A DNA stretch of 64,000 bases from Mucilaginibacter sp. cycad4 (GTDB lineage: Bacteria > Bacteroidota > Bacteroidia > Sphingobacteriales > Sphingobacteriaceae): positions 6,820,001-6,884,000 of the forward strand of contig NZ_CP139559.1 in NCBI RefSeq assembly GCF_034263275.1. Direction: 5' to 3'. The notes under the pieces were generated by a model. That model was given only the letters and a program-made list of their open reading frames with translations. It had not been told where the DNA came from and ran no database searches. A program made the position numbers and the translations under genes. How positions within the stretch are numbered: the stretch's first letter is position 1; each line of letters opens with the position of its first letter. Below, in pieces: positions 8,198 to 18,977 of the stretch.

Positions 8198-11100
8198 ATG
8201 CCTAAACCTTCCAACTTTAAAAGAACCATCGCGGTTACGCTAATCGTTATTTTTCTAAATAATATCATTACCCCAAGCATTGCATTGGCATTAACATCCG
8301 GGCCTTCAAGGCCCGAGTCGACCAGTTTTGAGCCTGTTGATACCACCGATATGGTTAATTTGTTTAGTGGTGATTTGGCCTACAACATTCCCATGATTGA
8401 AGTCCCCGGACCGGAAGGGGGGTACCCGTTATCACTTTCCTACCACGCAGGTATCATGCCCGAAGAAGAAGCCTCATGGGTGGGGCTTGGCTGGACCCTA
8501 AATCCAGGAGCTGTTGACCGTTCCGTGAGTGGTTTTCCGGATGATTTTGACGGGCAACAAAGTGTTGTGCGGCAATATTGGTCCGGTGGCACCAGGTCTT
8601 CGACATCTGTAGGACTAAATGTTGGTTTAACTGGTATCCTGTCAGCAGAAATTGGTATTACCGTGGCGCACGATACATATCTGGGAACAGGTGTTGGAGG
8701 CAATGTTGGTTTGAGTGTCGGTTATAAAATGCAGGAGGGTAGCGGGTTTCGTCCTTCCGTATCTTTAGGTGTTGCTTTTGACCCGTTTGGCGGGACTTCA
8801 TTAACTGGCGGCGTAGGTGCTTCATTTAGTGGCAATAGCACTTCTCCGCTTGGTGGCAGTATAGGACTAAATTTCAGAACCAATTTTAAAAGTTTAAATG
8901 TAGGCGCGGGCGCAAGTGTAAGTGCCGGAGGCCCTTCACTGGCTGGAGCTTCCTTATCATCAAATGGTTTTAAAGTCGGCGGTCCCATTGGATATAGCGA
9001 TTCACATGGCTATAATGCTGTTGATAATGGAAACCCTCTTAAGATCCAATCAACATCAACCAGTTCAGATATGAGTATTCCAATTGTGATTGGATCAATC
9101 TCAATAAGCCATAATTATATGCGTTACTGGGGTGAGTCCGCGGACGCCGTAAATACATTTGGCACGTTACATTACCCAACAAGCAGGGGCTACAGTTCCG
9201 ATAAGGAATATGATACCTATTACATGGCCGATATTAATGATCCTAATTATGATTTAATCAATACAAGTAAAAATGATCCGGTGAAATCAACAGGCGGTTC
9301 ACTTCCTGATTATGATACTTATTCTGTATTGGGGCAGGGAATATCAGGTTTAATGCGCCCATATGCTTATCAGTTGGAAGTAACCGGGAAAGGAAAAAAC
9401 AGCACAGATAGTTTTCATACAAACAGGGATATTGTAACAGATGAAATTGGATACACTCCAATTACATATGGTTGGGATGATCGGATCCAGGATTATGTTA
9501 CCTACGGCGGCGACGAGTATCATTATACTGTTTACCATGTTAATAACCCCTCCAAATTGAGTTTTCGCTTTACGGATGATTTCTCAAACAGATATTTACA
9601 GCAAAATTTAACCAATAACGGTTCTGTATTTCAGTTTGATCTTAACCCGGTTTATGGGTTAAATGATGGGAATTATGGTTTTGACAACAGTAAGGAACGC
9701 CTGGCCTCCTCACGGAATATAGAGTATTTTACAAATGCCGAAATAACCGCAGGAGTTGCCAAACAAAAAGGATTTATCAATACGCATGATGCGCAGGTTA
9801 ACGGTTTTAACAGGACTAAAAACCCGAATGGAACTGCTGTAAATAGCTCAAGTGACAACAGGATAGGTGGTTTTATGATCACCAACGCAAGCGGTATCAC
9901 CTATCATTATGCCTTGCCTGTATATTCTTACGGAGAACTGTCGCATACCGAAAATATATACGGTGTTAACAATTATAATGAACAAAAAAGAGATGTTCCA
10001 TATGCAACCAGCTGGTTATTAACAGCGGTGACAGGCCCTGATTATATAGATGCTAATGGGGATGGCTTAGCCGATCAGGGTGATTGGGGGTATTGGGTAG
10101 ATATGGAATACGGCAGATGGACCCCTAATTATGTATGGCGTACACCATTTACCGGAGTAAAGAAGGATATTGATCAAAACTTTCAATATTCAACTACCGG
10201 TTTAAAGGAATTGTATTATCTGGATGCCATCATCACTCCTACGCATACCGCGTTATTTTCAAAGGAAATAAGGAGTGATGCAAAATCGGCATCGGTCTAT
10301 GGACAGGAATATAATAATAATACATCATCGTTGCGATTAAATGATATGATCCTGGTTAATAATAAAGATTTGACCAAGTCGATCGATCAGATCCGTAATT
10401 TGAGTGGTGATGCCCCAACCAATTACAACAATTTTTACGGTTTCGACGAGACCGGCGCTTCATCTGTTACTCAATTAAAGTTGCAATACAGTGAAAATGT
10501 CATCGATAAGGACGACATTCAAGCCTTAAACATTACCTCGAAGATCATCAGAGATGTCAGACTTGGTTACGATTATAGCCTTAGCCAGCAAATGCCAAAC
10601 AGCTGTGGGAACAGCAGCACTGTTTTTTATATAGACCATACGCTGCCTCCATACCGGGCACCCCACGACGTCATAGAAACAGGGCTTGGCAAACTGACTT
10701 TAAAGTCTGTATCGTTGTTGGGTAAACAAGGGCAATCAAGCATACCGCCAACTACATTTGATTATGAATTATCGGCTGATGCTGTTAAAAGTGACCAGTT
10801 AACCTATACAGGTCAGCAAGCTAATTCCAATATATTGTTCTTTAAATCATATGCCAATGTTTTTCAAGAGGGAGATATTATAAAGTTCAGCCAAAGTGGC
10901 CAGACTTATTACGGGTTGATAAAATCAATCGCTCTCCATAATGACCCTCAGCTTCAGGTTTCGAAATATGATATGAACGTCAAATTTATCGGGACATCAC
11001 CGCCATCTTTAAGTGTAAACGGCTCCTATTCCTTCAGTACCACTAAAAACCCTCCTTATGTGCCTGATTATTACGATATGTGGGGAATGTTTAAGGGGGA

Positions 11101-13564
11101 TTACCAGGCAGTTTCAGGAAATGAGAACCTGGCGCGTTTACCATCCAGGGGTTCCGCCAAAGCAGCCGACGTATGGTCATTACGACGGATTCATCATGCT
11201 CTTGGAATGACAACCGATATCGTTTATGAATCTGATGTGTATAGCAAGGTGGCTCTGTATAAAAATGCGCCGGTAACTATAGGTAGCCCCCCTGTAGATT
11301 TGAGCGGAAACGGCGCAAATGGAACAAGCTTTATGGTTACCAGCACCGGCGATTTTGGCGTGGATTTAACAGATTTTATTCAGCCGGGGGATAAGGTGCA
11401 GCTTACCTTAGTCGGCACCTATAGTGAAGACTCTGGCTCAGGCTCTGATAGTTACTACGCTCCCGTGGATGTGGGAACTACGATATCATCCGGCGATGTG
11501 CCATCTTTATTGGTAACCGCGGTTACAGCCAACTCTATAACCATTAACGATCCCGGGTTTTATAATGCCGTATTTCATAATCAACAGGGCGCCACATTTT
11601 ACGGTGGAAACCTTTCGGCGGGAGGTATTGGCAATAATTATGGCGGCGGACTAAGGATAAAACAGGTTGTTAATAAAGAGCCGATAACAGGTACCACAAT
11701 GACTGTGGCTTACAATTATAATATACCTGGTATCCCGACATTGAGCTCTGGTACAACATCATATGAACCATTGGGTATTGATGCAGTGAAATTGAGAGGG
11801 GTCACCTCCAGTGCTTATCAGTCTGTAATATCAAAGAATTTCTCCAATTTATTGGGCATTTCGCGGCTGGTGCCCGGGCCGGGGGTAATGTATGAGTACG
11901 TGGGGGTTACCACTTCCCGTACCGTTGACGGGCAAACTGTCCAGGGCTTAGGCAGTTCCCAGTATCAATTTGAAGTATTTAATAAAGGTATGCTGGGTGT
12001 GTGGAACAGTCCGTCATCAAAAACAAGCACCACCGAAATATCAAATGTGTCGATTCAAAACTATGCCAGTCGCATAGGCAGTTTAAAACGGATTATCAGT
12101 TATGACGATAAAGGGAATAAATTAAGCGAAACCATTAACAAGTATTTGTATGATGAACAGCAGGGGGAATCGGCCGATGCTAATAAAAATCAATACGAAG
12201 TTTTAACGGGCAGGTTTAATAAGCAAGGTGTAATTATGGAACGTACTGCCGAAGGACGTTATAATGATGGCAAAACCAGAAGCGTAATGACTGCTTATGC
12301 AACTTACCCCAATATCCCAACAGGATCTACAACCATTGATTATAAAACAGGATTAACATCAAACAGCCAAACACTGGCATATGATATGTATTCAGGTCAG
12401 GCTGTTAAAACATTAACATATGATAGCTACGGAAACCGTTTTATGACCCAGGCTACCCCTGCATATCGGGTATATCCGCAAATGGGTTTAAAATCGATGA
12501 ATGTGCAAAATGCGAATATGTTAAGCCAGTTAGCAGAGTCCATTACCTACACAGTCGACCAAAATAACAACAATACAGGTGTTGGGTCTGCCTCCGCTAC
12601 CGTATGGAGCAATCAAAGCAATGTACTTAACAACGCAGAAGCGGTAGTGAATACACTCAACGCGTTTGGTACCACGCCATTTAATATTTGGCGACCATAT
12701 CAAACCTTTCAGTGGATGCCGCAGGACAGAACCGGAGGAGTTACTCCGATAGCTAATTTTAACCCTTATTTTAACGGAGGCTCAAGTTTGCCGGGTTGGG
12801 TATTAGGATCACAGATTACCTTGTATAATAAATATTCAAATGCACTTGAGGCATTTGATATTAACGGCAATTATGGTACTACCAAAATGGATCTCCAGCA
12901 ATCTAAAGTAACGGCTACAGCATCAAATGCCAACTATGCGGAGATGACCTATGCCGGCCTGGAGGACGGAATAATAACTTCAACACTATTACCAAGAGGA
13001 GTAAACCTTGGTTCGGCCGTTATTACCGCCAGTACAAGCCATACAGGTACTAATTCGGTTCAGTTAAATGCAGGACAAAGTGGCTTGTCATATACCATTA
13101 ATACGAGTAAACTAAAAACCAACCGCAGTTTTATAGCCTCGGTTTGGATGAAAAGTACTACGCCTGCCAATGCTACACTCTATTACCGTATCAATGGCGG
13201 TACAGCTGTACCAGCAACTGTAAATACGGCAAAAGTGGCTGGGCAGTGGTATCAGGTTACTTTACAGATACCTTCAACAGCATTGACTGCCAATAGTACT
13301 TTGGAAATCGGTTGTGTTAATAATGGGACTGTTACTGCTTATTTTGATGACTTTAGGTTTAAGCCTATCAATTCAGCTATGACTTCTTATGTATATGACC
13401 CATGGACTGGCGAGTTGCTGTACCTTTTGGATAATAATAATTTGTTTGCAAAATTCCAGTATGATGCCGAAGGGCGTTTAATTAAAACATTTGCCGAGCG
13501 GTTTGGCTATGGGGTTAAACAAACTAACGAGTACCAATATAATTATGCTCATAGTACCAATTAA
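8198..13564 (+). CDS. Giant SpvB/RHS-type YD-repeat secreted protein (first half of an RHS pair)
   Basis: A 1788-residue protein with a Sec-type signal sequence (about residues 1-32). Its first mature part has the element typical of Bacteroidota RHS partners: VNLFSGDLAYNIPMIEVPGP, then LSLSYHAG and WVGLGWTLNPG. A glycine-rich beta section (about 130-265) follows, then a long beta-rich body. A jelly-roll/carbohydrate-binding-like segment is likely near 1600-1730. The C-terminus (YVYDPWTGELLYLLDNN, then YDAEGRLIKTF) is YD-repeat sequence without a toxin domain. The architecture recalls the B component of Tc/RHS toxins, which forms a shell with the RHS core protein. The toxin-bearing partner starts 38 bases downstream. 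Confidence 0.82.
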   Translation: MPKPSNFKRTIAVTLIVIFLNNIITPSIALALTSGPSRPESTSFEPVDTTDMVNLFSGDLAYNIPMIEVPGPEGGYPLSLSYHAGIMPEEEASWVGLGWTLNPGAVDRSVSGFPDDFDGQQSVVRQYWSGGTRSSTSVGLNVGLTGILSAEIGITVAHDTYLGTGVGGNVGLSVGYKMQEGSGFRPSVSLGVAFDPFGGTSLTGGVGASFSGNSTSPLGGSIGLNFRTNFKSLNVGAGASVSAGGPSLAGASLSSNGFKVGGPIGYSDSHGYNAVDNGNPLKIQSTSTSSDMSIPIVIGSISISHNYMRYWGESADAVNTFGTLHYPTSRGYSSDKEYDTYYMADINDPNYDLINTSKNDPVKSTGGSLPDYDTYSVLGQGISGLMRPYAYQLEVTGKGKNSTDSFHTNRDIVTDEIGYTPITYGWDDRIQDYVTYGGDEYHYTVYHVNNPSKLSFRFTDDFSNRYLQQNLTNNGSVFQFDLNPVYGLNDGNYGFDNSKERLASSRNIEYFTNAEITAGVAKQKGFINTHDAQVNGFNRTKNPNGTAVNSSSDNRIGGFMITNASGITYHYALPVYSYGELSHTENIYGVNNYNEQKRDVPYATSWLLTAVTGPDYIDANGDGLADQGDWGYWVDMEYGRWTPNYVWRTPFTGVKKDIDQNFQYSTTGLKELYYLDAIITPTHTALFSKEIRSDAKSASVYGQEYNNNTSSLRLNDMILVNNKDLTKSIDQIRNLSGDAPTNYNNFYGFDETGASSVTQLKLQYSENVIDKDDIQALNITSKIIRDVRLGYDYSLSQQMPNSCGNSSTVFYIDHTLPPYRAPHDVIETGLGKLTLKSVSLLGKQGQSSIPPTTFDYELSADAVKSDQLTYTGQQANSNILFFKSYANVFQEGDIIKFSQSGQTYYGLIKSIALHNDPQLQVSKYDMNVKFIGTSPPSLSVNGSYSFSTTKNPPYVPDYYDMWGMFKGDYQAVSGNENLARLPSRGSAKAADVWSLRRIHHALGMTTDIVYESDVYSKVALYKNAPVTIGSPPVDLSGNGANGTSFMVTSTGDFGVDLTDFIQPGDKVQLTLVGTYSEDSGSGSDSYYAPVDVGTTISSGDVPSLLVTAVTANSITINDPGFYNAVFHNQQGATFYGGNLSAGGIGNNYGGGLRIKQVVNKEPITGTTMTVAYNYNIPGIPTLSSGTTSYEPLGIDAVKLRGVTSSAYQSVISKNFSNLLGISRLVPGPGVMYEYVGVTTSRTVDGQTVQGLGSSQYQFEVFNKGMLGVWNSPSSKTSTTEISNVSIQNYASRIGSLKRIISYDDKGNKLSETINKYLYDEQQGESADANKNQYEVLTGRFNKQGVIMERTAEGRYNDGKTRSVMTAYATYPNIPTGSTTIDYKTGLTSNSQTLAYDMYSGQAVKTLTYDSYGNRFMTQATPAYRVYPQMGLKSMNVQNANMLSQLAESITYTVDQNNNNTGVGSASATVWSNQSNVLNNAEAVVNTLNAFGTTPFNIWRPYQTFQWMPQDRTGGVTPIANFNPYFNGGSSLPGWVLGSQITLYNKYSNALEAFDINGNYGTTKMDLQQSKVTATASNANYAEMTYAGLEDGIITSTLLPRGVNLGSAVITASTSHTGTNSVQLNAGQSGLSYTINTSKLKTNRSFIASVWMKSTTPANATLYYRINGGTAVPATVNTAKVAGQWYQVTLQIPSTALTANSTLEIGCVNNGTVTAYFDDFRFKPINSAMTSYVYDPWTGELLYLLDNNNLFAKFQYDAEGRLIKTFAERFGYGVKQTNEYQYNYAHSTN

Positions 13565-13602
13565 TTAACCTGAACCTGTTATCTATCACAAATAGTAAAA
13601 AT

Positions 13603-16600
13603 ATGCATAAGCTAAAATTAGTTCTGTTTGCAATTTTTTTATTGCCCGCTATTGGTGGCTGGGCACAGAACATTCAAAATGCCGGGCCAATTGTGTTGCC
13701 AACGCCACCGGCAACAACACAAACAGTCACCGTTGGTACGCCGCTGACTGTTACCAGCAATACATCTATTTCGTTGATGCCGGGTTTTTCAGCACCTTCA
13801 GGATCTGTTGTTCAACTTAAAATTGTTTCAGCATCAATATACCCGGTGCCACCGGCATCTGGTGTTGATAACCCGGAATTAAACTGGACACTTAGCCGTT
13901 CTTTTGATCAAAACGGGAATTTGTTAGGCGAAAATAAAAGCTTCTTTGATTTGAGTGGCCAAGCCCTGCAAACACAAACCAAAAGCGCAACCACCCAGCA
14001 TGTGTTAGCCAGTCAGCCCATTTATGATCTTTATGGGAGGGCGGCTATACAGACGCTGGCTGCGCCAATTAACAGCAGCACTTTCATTTACAAACCTGAT
14101 TTTGTAAGGAATGGAAGCGGGCAACGCTATAATACTACCAATTTTGATGCAGGTACAAAGCTGAATGCTCCTGATGCCGTCGATGCAAGCCAGCAAGGTA
14201 CTTTAGGTTGGTACTACAGTAATAATAACACCTGGGATAAATTTGTGCCGGCCACAACCTATCCATATAGCCGCGCAGATTATTTTGATGATGGTACAAA
14301 TGCCGTTGCACGCACCGCAGGTATTGGAGAGGAATTGAGGATGGGAAAGGGAAGGGAGGCGGTAAGTAATAGTTTCCCGGTTATTCAGGAGTTATCGAAT
14401 TACCTGGCCATAAGAAATCGTTTTTTTACTGATGCTACTATGGGGCAGATCGGTCAAACCGATCTGATAGGGGCTTCGGTACAAAATGTGGGAAAAGACC
14501 AGCAGGGTAAGTGGGGAATGTCCATTCAGGACAAAAATGGTAATGCGTTGATGAGCGCTTTACCAGGTACCTGGCTCACTGTTAATAATACGGTAACCTT
14601 AAATAATTTAAAAGAGGAGTATGATCTCAATTACAGTACATTGAATGTACCCTTAAAACAGATCAAACTTGTAGGTGCCGGCCAGCTACTGGTTTACCAG
14701 AATGGTACTCCATCTTATCAACCATCGGTTACCGGCTACGCGGTGCCTGATATTACCGCAGGTAATTATCGTTTTTTATCAGATAAGCCCTTTACAATAA
14801 GTTATGTTGCCGCCAATAGTACTACCGGACAGACACTGGGCTGCGAAAATTGTCATTCCCTGATTCAAAGCGGCAATGCTAACGGGCAGGATTATCACTA
14901 CCTGAACCTTCCGCAGGGTGGAACGCTCAATATTTCAGGCGGTGCAGTTCAGGTACTCGATCTGATCAGCAATTCGGTATTATACAACAATCAGTCGGCT
15001 GCGGTTACTTTAACTGCAGGTATGTTCAAAGTTGTAGCCCAGTCAGGTACCCCCCAAATAGGTTATACCACAAAATGGAGCGATATCAACTATAATTTTT
15101 ATAATCAGAAAGGGCAATTAGTAGCCACTATTCCGCCAAATGGCGTGCAGCAATTGATCACCAATGGCATTGCGGCTTACGCGGATAAAAATGCGATCCC
15201 ATTTGTTACGCTGTACGAATATGACCAGCAAGGCAGGCTATTGGCAGTTGATAATAAATCAGAAAGCGGCAGATCAGAGATCATTTACCGCAAGGATGGT
15301 AAGATCCGGTTTAGCCAAAATGCCGAGCAGCGCAAAAATGGCCGGTTTAGCTATACCAACTATGATGACAGCGGAAGATCGATAGAATCAGGTGAATATT
15401 TGCCCGGAGATATTACTTTTGCCGCCGCCAAAACTAACCTTGCATTGTTGGAAAATACTACGGCAACGGGTGGACTTACCGCTGGTTCAAAAACGGATTG
15501 GGTGCGTACCCACTATGATTTACCGGATAATAGCCATGGGCAAAGTGGTTACGTGCAGGATTTTGTAGATGGAGCTGTATCCTGGACAGAAAATATCAAC
15601 AGTAAAACCTGGTACAGTTATGATCAGGAGGGGAAAGTGATCTGGGTGATTAAATGGCTCAATGGTTTGGGTTATAAAACCATTGACTATACCTATGATT
15701 ATTTTAGTAATGTAACTTCCGTAGCTTATCAGAAAAACTTAGCTGCCGAAAAGTTTTACCATTATTATACTTACGATTCCGATCAGCGTTTGATCAATGT
15801 ACAAACCAGTAGAGACGGTACAACTAAATTACAGCATGCCAATTACCAATATTATTTGCACGGCCCTGTAAAGCGGGTTGAACTGGGTGACCAGCTACAG
15901 GGAGTTGACTATGTGTATACCGCGCAAGGACTGCTCAAAAGCATTAATCATGCATCGGGCGATAATGCAAAAGATCCTGGGCTCGACGGCAATAACGGTT
16001 TTGCAGCCGATGCTTTTGGGATGCAAATGGAATACTTTCCGAATGATTATAGCCGTACGGGAAGTAATATTGCCAGCATAGCCACCGGACAAACCAGCTA
16101 TTATAATGGCAATGTAAATGGCATTAGCTGGCAAAGTAAAAAGCCGGCAAGCGTAGTTAGCACTATGGGGGCTGCTATACAAAACCCCACCATGTATACC
16201 TATACCTATGATAATAAATACCAATTAAACAATGCTACCTGGGGAACGCCAAGCTTTACAGCCAATAATTTTGTCGCGGCAAGCCAGTTTGCCGAAAAAA
16301 ATATTAGCTACGACCCTAATGGTAACATCAAAGGCTTGCAACGCACCAATAGCGCAGGGGCACTAAGCGATGATTTCAGTAGTTATCAATACCAGGCTAA
16401 CACTAATAAGTTAAACAGTGTAGGTAATGCCGCAGCCCCAACCGCTTATGCAAGTTTTACATACGATGATTTAGGACGATTGAAAAGTGAAAATAAAACC
16501 GGTTCACCATTTGCATACTATCTTAAATATGATGTGACAGGCAAAATTACCGGAATTTATGCGGATGCAGCGCTAACCCAGTTAAAAGTAGGTTATACTT

Positions 16601-17757
16601 ATGACGAAAGTGGTAATCGAATCAGCAGAACGGATAATACCGGATCATCGCCAGTAACAAGTTATTATGTATATGATTCCAGCGGAAATGTGTTGAGTAT
16701 ATACGCAGGAACTACATTAAATGAGATTCCGGTTTATGGGAGTGTGCGTTTAGGTACGTATACCATAAGCAGTAACAGTTACGTTTATGAACTAAAAGAC
16801 AATGTCGGTAGTGTACGGGTTGTTATAAATCGCAACAAAAATAGTAGTGGGCAGGTAGATATTTTTACTTATAATGATTATTTTTCGTATGGCAGTATTG
16901 CCCGTAGCGGTGGTACAAATTACAGGTATGATTACCAGGGCGCTTATGCGGAGAAAGATCCGGTGACGGGATTTAATAATTTTGACTTAAGGATGTATGA
17001 TGGCCGTATCGGCAGGTGGTTAAGTGTTGATCCTGCGGAGCAATATGCTTCCCCGTATGTCGGCATGGGTAACAACCCCGTTACCAGGAGCGATCCTGAT
17101 GGCGGCGCTGATGGTGATCCGGTAACAGTTAAGTCAACCCCGACAGGTTATATAACAAGTGATATAACCATTACGGCTGAGCGGATTGAACGACCGACTA
17201 TTAGGCAATTTGAGCCGAATTTTTGGCAAAGTTGGAGTATGTCTAAGAATTGGGCATCAAAAACCTCATATGGAATAGTTAACGGAATTTATCTTACAGG
17301 TAAAACGCTTTTTTGGCCAAGTAAAAATCAGGCTAATAACTTGGATGGCTCCTGGGCTACCCCAAATGAGCGTGTTGGAGCATTTGGAAATACATTTGCG
17401 TTAGCTATCCCGACAGGGAAAACCGCAAGCGTAGTTAAAACAGGGGTAGAAGCGATTGCTATTAAAGAAGTTGAAACAGCTACTGTACAGTTAAATAAAA
17501 TCGCGGGCGATGCATTCAGAGATGAATTAGCAGCTGCACTAGAAGCAGAAGGCAGAACCGTCAAAACTGAAGTGTTTAAACGTACTCCATTTGGAGCTCG
17601 ATTCATAGATATTGAAGTTAGAGATGCTACAGGTGAAATATTGGGCGGGATTGAAACAAAAGTTGGTAGTTCACGTTATACGGCAATGCAAAGATTGAAG
17701 GACATCTGGCTTGCGGTTAACGAAGGTTACCACGTTCAACTTGTTAGAAAACCTTAA
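13603..17757 (+). CDS. RHS core protein with C-terminal predicted PD-(D/E)xK nuclease toxin
   Basis: A 1384-residue polymorphic toxin. It has a signal peptide ending near GGWAQ (residue 22), YD repeats through the body (YDQQGRLLAV, YDDLGRLKSE and many others) and an RHS-associated core ending in GRIGRWLSVDPAEQY ... NNPVTRSDPDGG at about 1164-1168, where such proteins usually self-cleave. The variable tail of about 216 residues carries D1336 in RFIDIEV and E1351-T-K1353, the D...ExK spacing of PD-(D/E)xK nucleases. The tail is more AT-rich and AAA-rich than the core, consistent with exchange of toxin cassettes. The next gene encodes a predicted immunity protein. The RHS family is certain; the nuclease fold is inferred from the motif. 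Confidence 0.88.
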   Translation: MHKLKLVLFAIFLLPAIGGWAQNIQNAGPIVLPTPPATTQTVTVGTPLTVTSNTSISLMPGFSAPSGSVVQLKIVSASIYPVPPASGVDNPELNWTLSRSFDQNGNLLGENKSFFDLSGQALQTQTKSATTQHVLASQPIYDLYGRAAIQTLAAPINSSTFIYKPDFVRNGSGQRYNTTNFDAGTKLNAPDAVDASQQGTLGWYYSNNNTWDKFVPATTYPYSRADYFDDGTNAVARTAGIGEELRMGKGREAVSNSFPVIQELSNYLAIRNRFFTDATMGQIGQTDLIGASVQNVGKDQQGKWGMSIQDKNGNALMSALPGTWLTVNNTVTLNNLKEEYDLNYSTLNVPLKQIKLVGAGQLLVYQNGTPSYQPSVTGYAVPDITAGNYRFLSDKPFTISYVAANSTTGQTLGCENCHSLIQSGNANGQDYHYLNLPQGGTLNISGGAVQVLDLISNSVLYNNQSAAVTLTAGMFKVVAQSGTPQIGYTTKWSDINYNFYNQKGQLVATIPPNGVQQLITNGIAAYADKNAIPFVTLYEYDQQGRLLAVDNKSESGRSEIIYRKDGKIRFSQNAEQRKNGRFSYTNYDDSGRSIESGEYLPGDITFAAAKTNLALLENTTATGGLTAGSKTDWVRTHYDLPDNSHGQSGYVQDFVDGAVSWTENINSKTWYSYDQEGKVIWVIKWLNGLGYKTIDYTYDYFSNVTSVAYQKNLAAEKFYHYYTYDSDQRLINVQTSRDGTTKLQHANYQYYLHGPVKRVELGDQLQGVDYVYTAQGLLKSINHASGDNAKDPGLDGNNGFAADAFGMQMEYFPNDYSRTGSNIASIATGQTSYYNGNVNGISWQSKKPASVVSTMGAAIQNPTMYTYTYDNKYQLNNATWGTPSFTANNFVAASQFAEKNISYDPNGNIKGLQRTNSAGALSDDFSSYQYQANTNKLNSVGNAAAPTAYASFTYDDLGRLKSENKTGSPFAYYLKYDVTGKITGIYADAALTQLKVGYTYDESGNRISRTDNTGSSPVTSYYVYDSSGNVLSIYAGTTLNEIPVYGSVRLGTYTISSNSYVYELKDNVGSVRVVINRNKNSSGQVDIFTYNDYFSYGSIARSGGTNYRYDYQGAYAEKDPVTGFNNFDLRMYDGRIGRWLSVDPAEQYASPYVGMGNNPVTRSDPDGGADGDPVTVKSTPTGYITSDITITAERIERPTIRQFEPNFWQSWSMSKNWASKTSYGIVNGIYLTGKTLFWPSKNQANNLDGSWATPNERVGAFGNTFALAIPTGKTASVVKTGVEAIAIKEVETATVQLNKIAGDAFRDELAAALEAEGRTVKTEVFKRTPFGARFIDIEVRDATGEILGGIETKVGSSRYTAMQRLKDIWLAVNEGYHVQLVRKP

Positions 17758-17766
17758 TTTTTAAAT

Positions 17767-18363
17767 ATGGATAAATTAAAATTACTTCTTGCTAATATTG
17801 AGAACGTTCTCAAACGAAAAGGATTTGTCAAGTCGGGAAACACTTTCTACATTGAAAGTAACGGCAATTGGGGCATGTTAAATTTTCAAAAAAGCAAAAG
17901 CAGTACTAATGCCGAAACTATATTAACTATAAATTTAGGAGTTTCGTTGGTTTCATTGAGAAGGTTTAAAAATGAAAATATTAAAAAGAAGCCAGATGTC
18001 TTAGATTGTCATTGGGGAATGCGAATTGGACATTTATTGCCTCAAAAAACAGATTACTGGTGGAAGATTGATGATAGCAATATAAAAGAAGTAGAAGACG
18101 AAATCTTAATTGTAATATTGAATATTGCTATCCCGGAAATCTTAAATCATTTGAAAGAAGGGGAGTTAGAGAAAGAATGGCTGGCGGGATTCTCTACTGG
18201 ATTGACGGAGTTACAGCGATATATCTATTTAACAACACTTTTAAAATTGAATAAGAGCGAAAAATTGTCGAGTATTATCGCACAATTTATTATTTTTTTA
18301 AAAGGGAAGGCTTTTGAAGAGGTCGGAAATGAACATTTAAATAAACTCATTGATGAAAAGTAA
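17767..18363 (+). CDS. DUF4304-type predicted immunity protein
   Basis: A 198-residue cytosolic protein. Residues 18-45 (KGFVKSGNTFYIESNG, then LNFQKSKSS) fit the DUF4304 pattern of a GF..sG..F element followed by an inFQkS element and a NLGV strand. DUF4304 proteins occur beside polymorphic toxins and are predicted immunity proteins. The gene starts nine bases after the RHS toxin stop, the standard place for immunity. It probably neutralises the PD-(D/E)xK tail. Base composition is AT-rich like the toxin tail. Confidence 0.75.
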   Translation: MDKLKLLLANIENVLKRKGFVKSGNTFYIESNGNWGMLNFQKSKSSTNAETILTINLGVSLVSLRRFKNENIKKKPDVLDCHWGMRIGHLLPQKTDYWWKIDDSNIKEVEDEILIVILNIAIPEILNHLKEGELEKEWLAGFSTGLTELQRYIYLTTLLKLNKSEKLSSIIAQFIIFLKGKAFEEVGNEHLNKLIDEK

Positions 18364-18643
18364 TGAGTTAATTGGAACATGGAAATTGGATGAAACGAAT
18401 TTGGAAGCTCTCGAAATTTACGGGAATACGTCCATGGAGTTTAAGGATAATGGGGAACTGTTATATACAGTAAATGAAGGCGATAAAAAACAGCATGTAT
18501 TTATGACATATGAAGTGCAAGGGAATAAATTATTAACTGATCAACCGTCGTCTCCTAAACAGGAAACGACGCAGTTTGCAATAGTTGATAATAGACTAGA
18601 ATTGTATTTTGATGGAGTCAAATCAGTTTTTATCAGAATATAA
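18353..18643 (+). CDS. Small lipocalin-like protein, possible second immunity or accessory gene
   Basis: A 96-residue protein without signal peptide. The start (MKSNELIGTWKLDE) and the later beta strands recall small lipocalin-like domains (the LIGTWKL type). It overlaps the DUF4304 gene by 11 bases in another frame, so the two are probably coupled. I chose the ATG at 18353; a TTG three bases earlier is possible. Orphan immunity genes often trail RHS loci, but nothing in the sequence proves this role. Confidence 0.6.
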   Translation: MKSNELIGTWKLDETNLEALEIYGNTSMEFKDNGELLYTVNEGDKKQHVFMTYEVQGNKLLTDQPSSPKQETTQFAIVDNRLELYFDGVKSVFIRI

Positions 18644-18977
18644 GTATATTATAAAATCCATTTTTTTTCCAGATTAAAATTCAATAACGATTTTACTTCT
18701 GATCCCGTATAATAACAAATTATGCGAATTCTACCAATTCTTTAATATACTTATAATAAGTGACAATATCTCCCATTATGGGAGAGTTCAATTAAGTGCT
18801 TACGTGATATAAAAATAGGGGCAGATGGATTATCGCCCTCTGCTAATTGAATTGCAGCAAGAATAAGTGTTATATGCCATACGGTAATCCAATGAGCAGT
18901 AAATAAAAACACTTCAGCCAGTTCTCGGTAATTTGTGACAAGTGGCTAATTAATTGAGTCTTAAAAACCAAGGTTTC

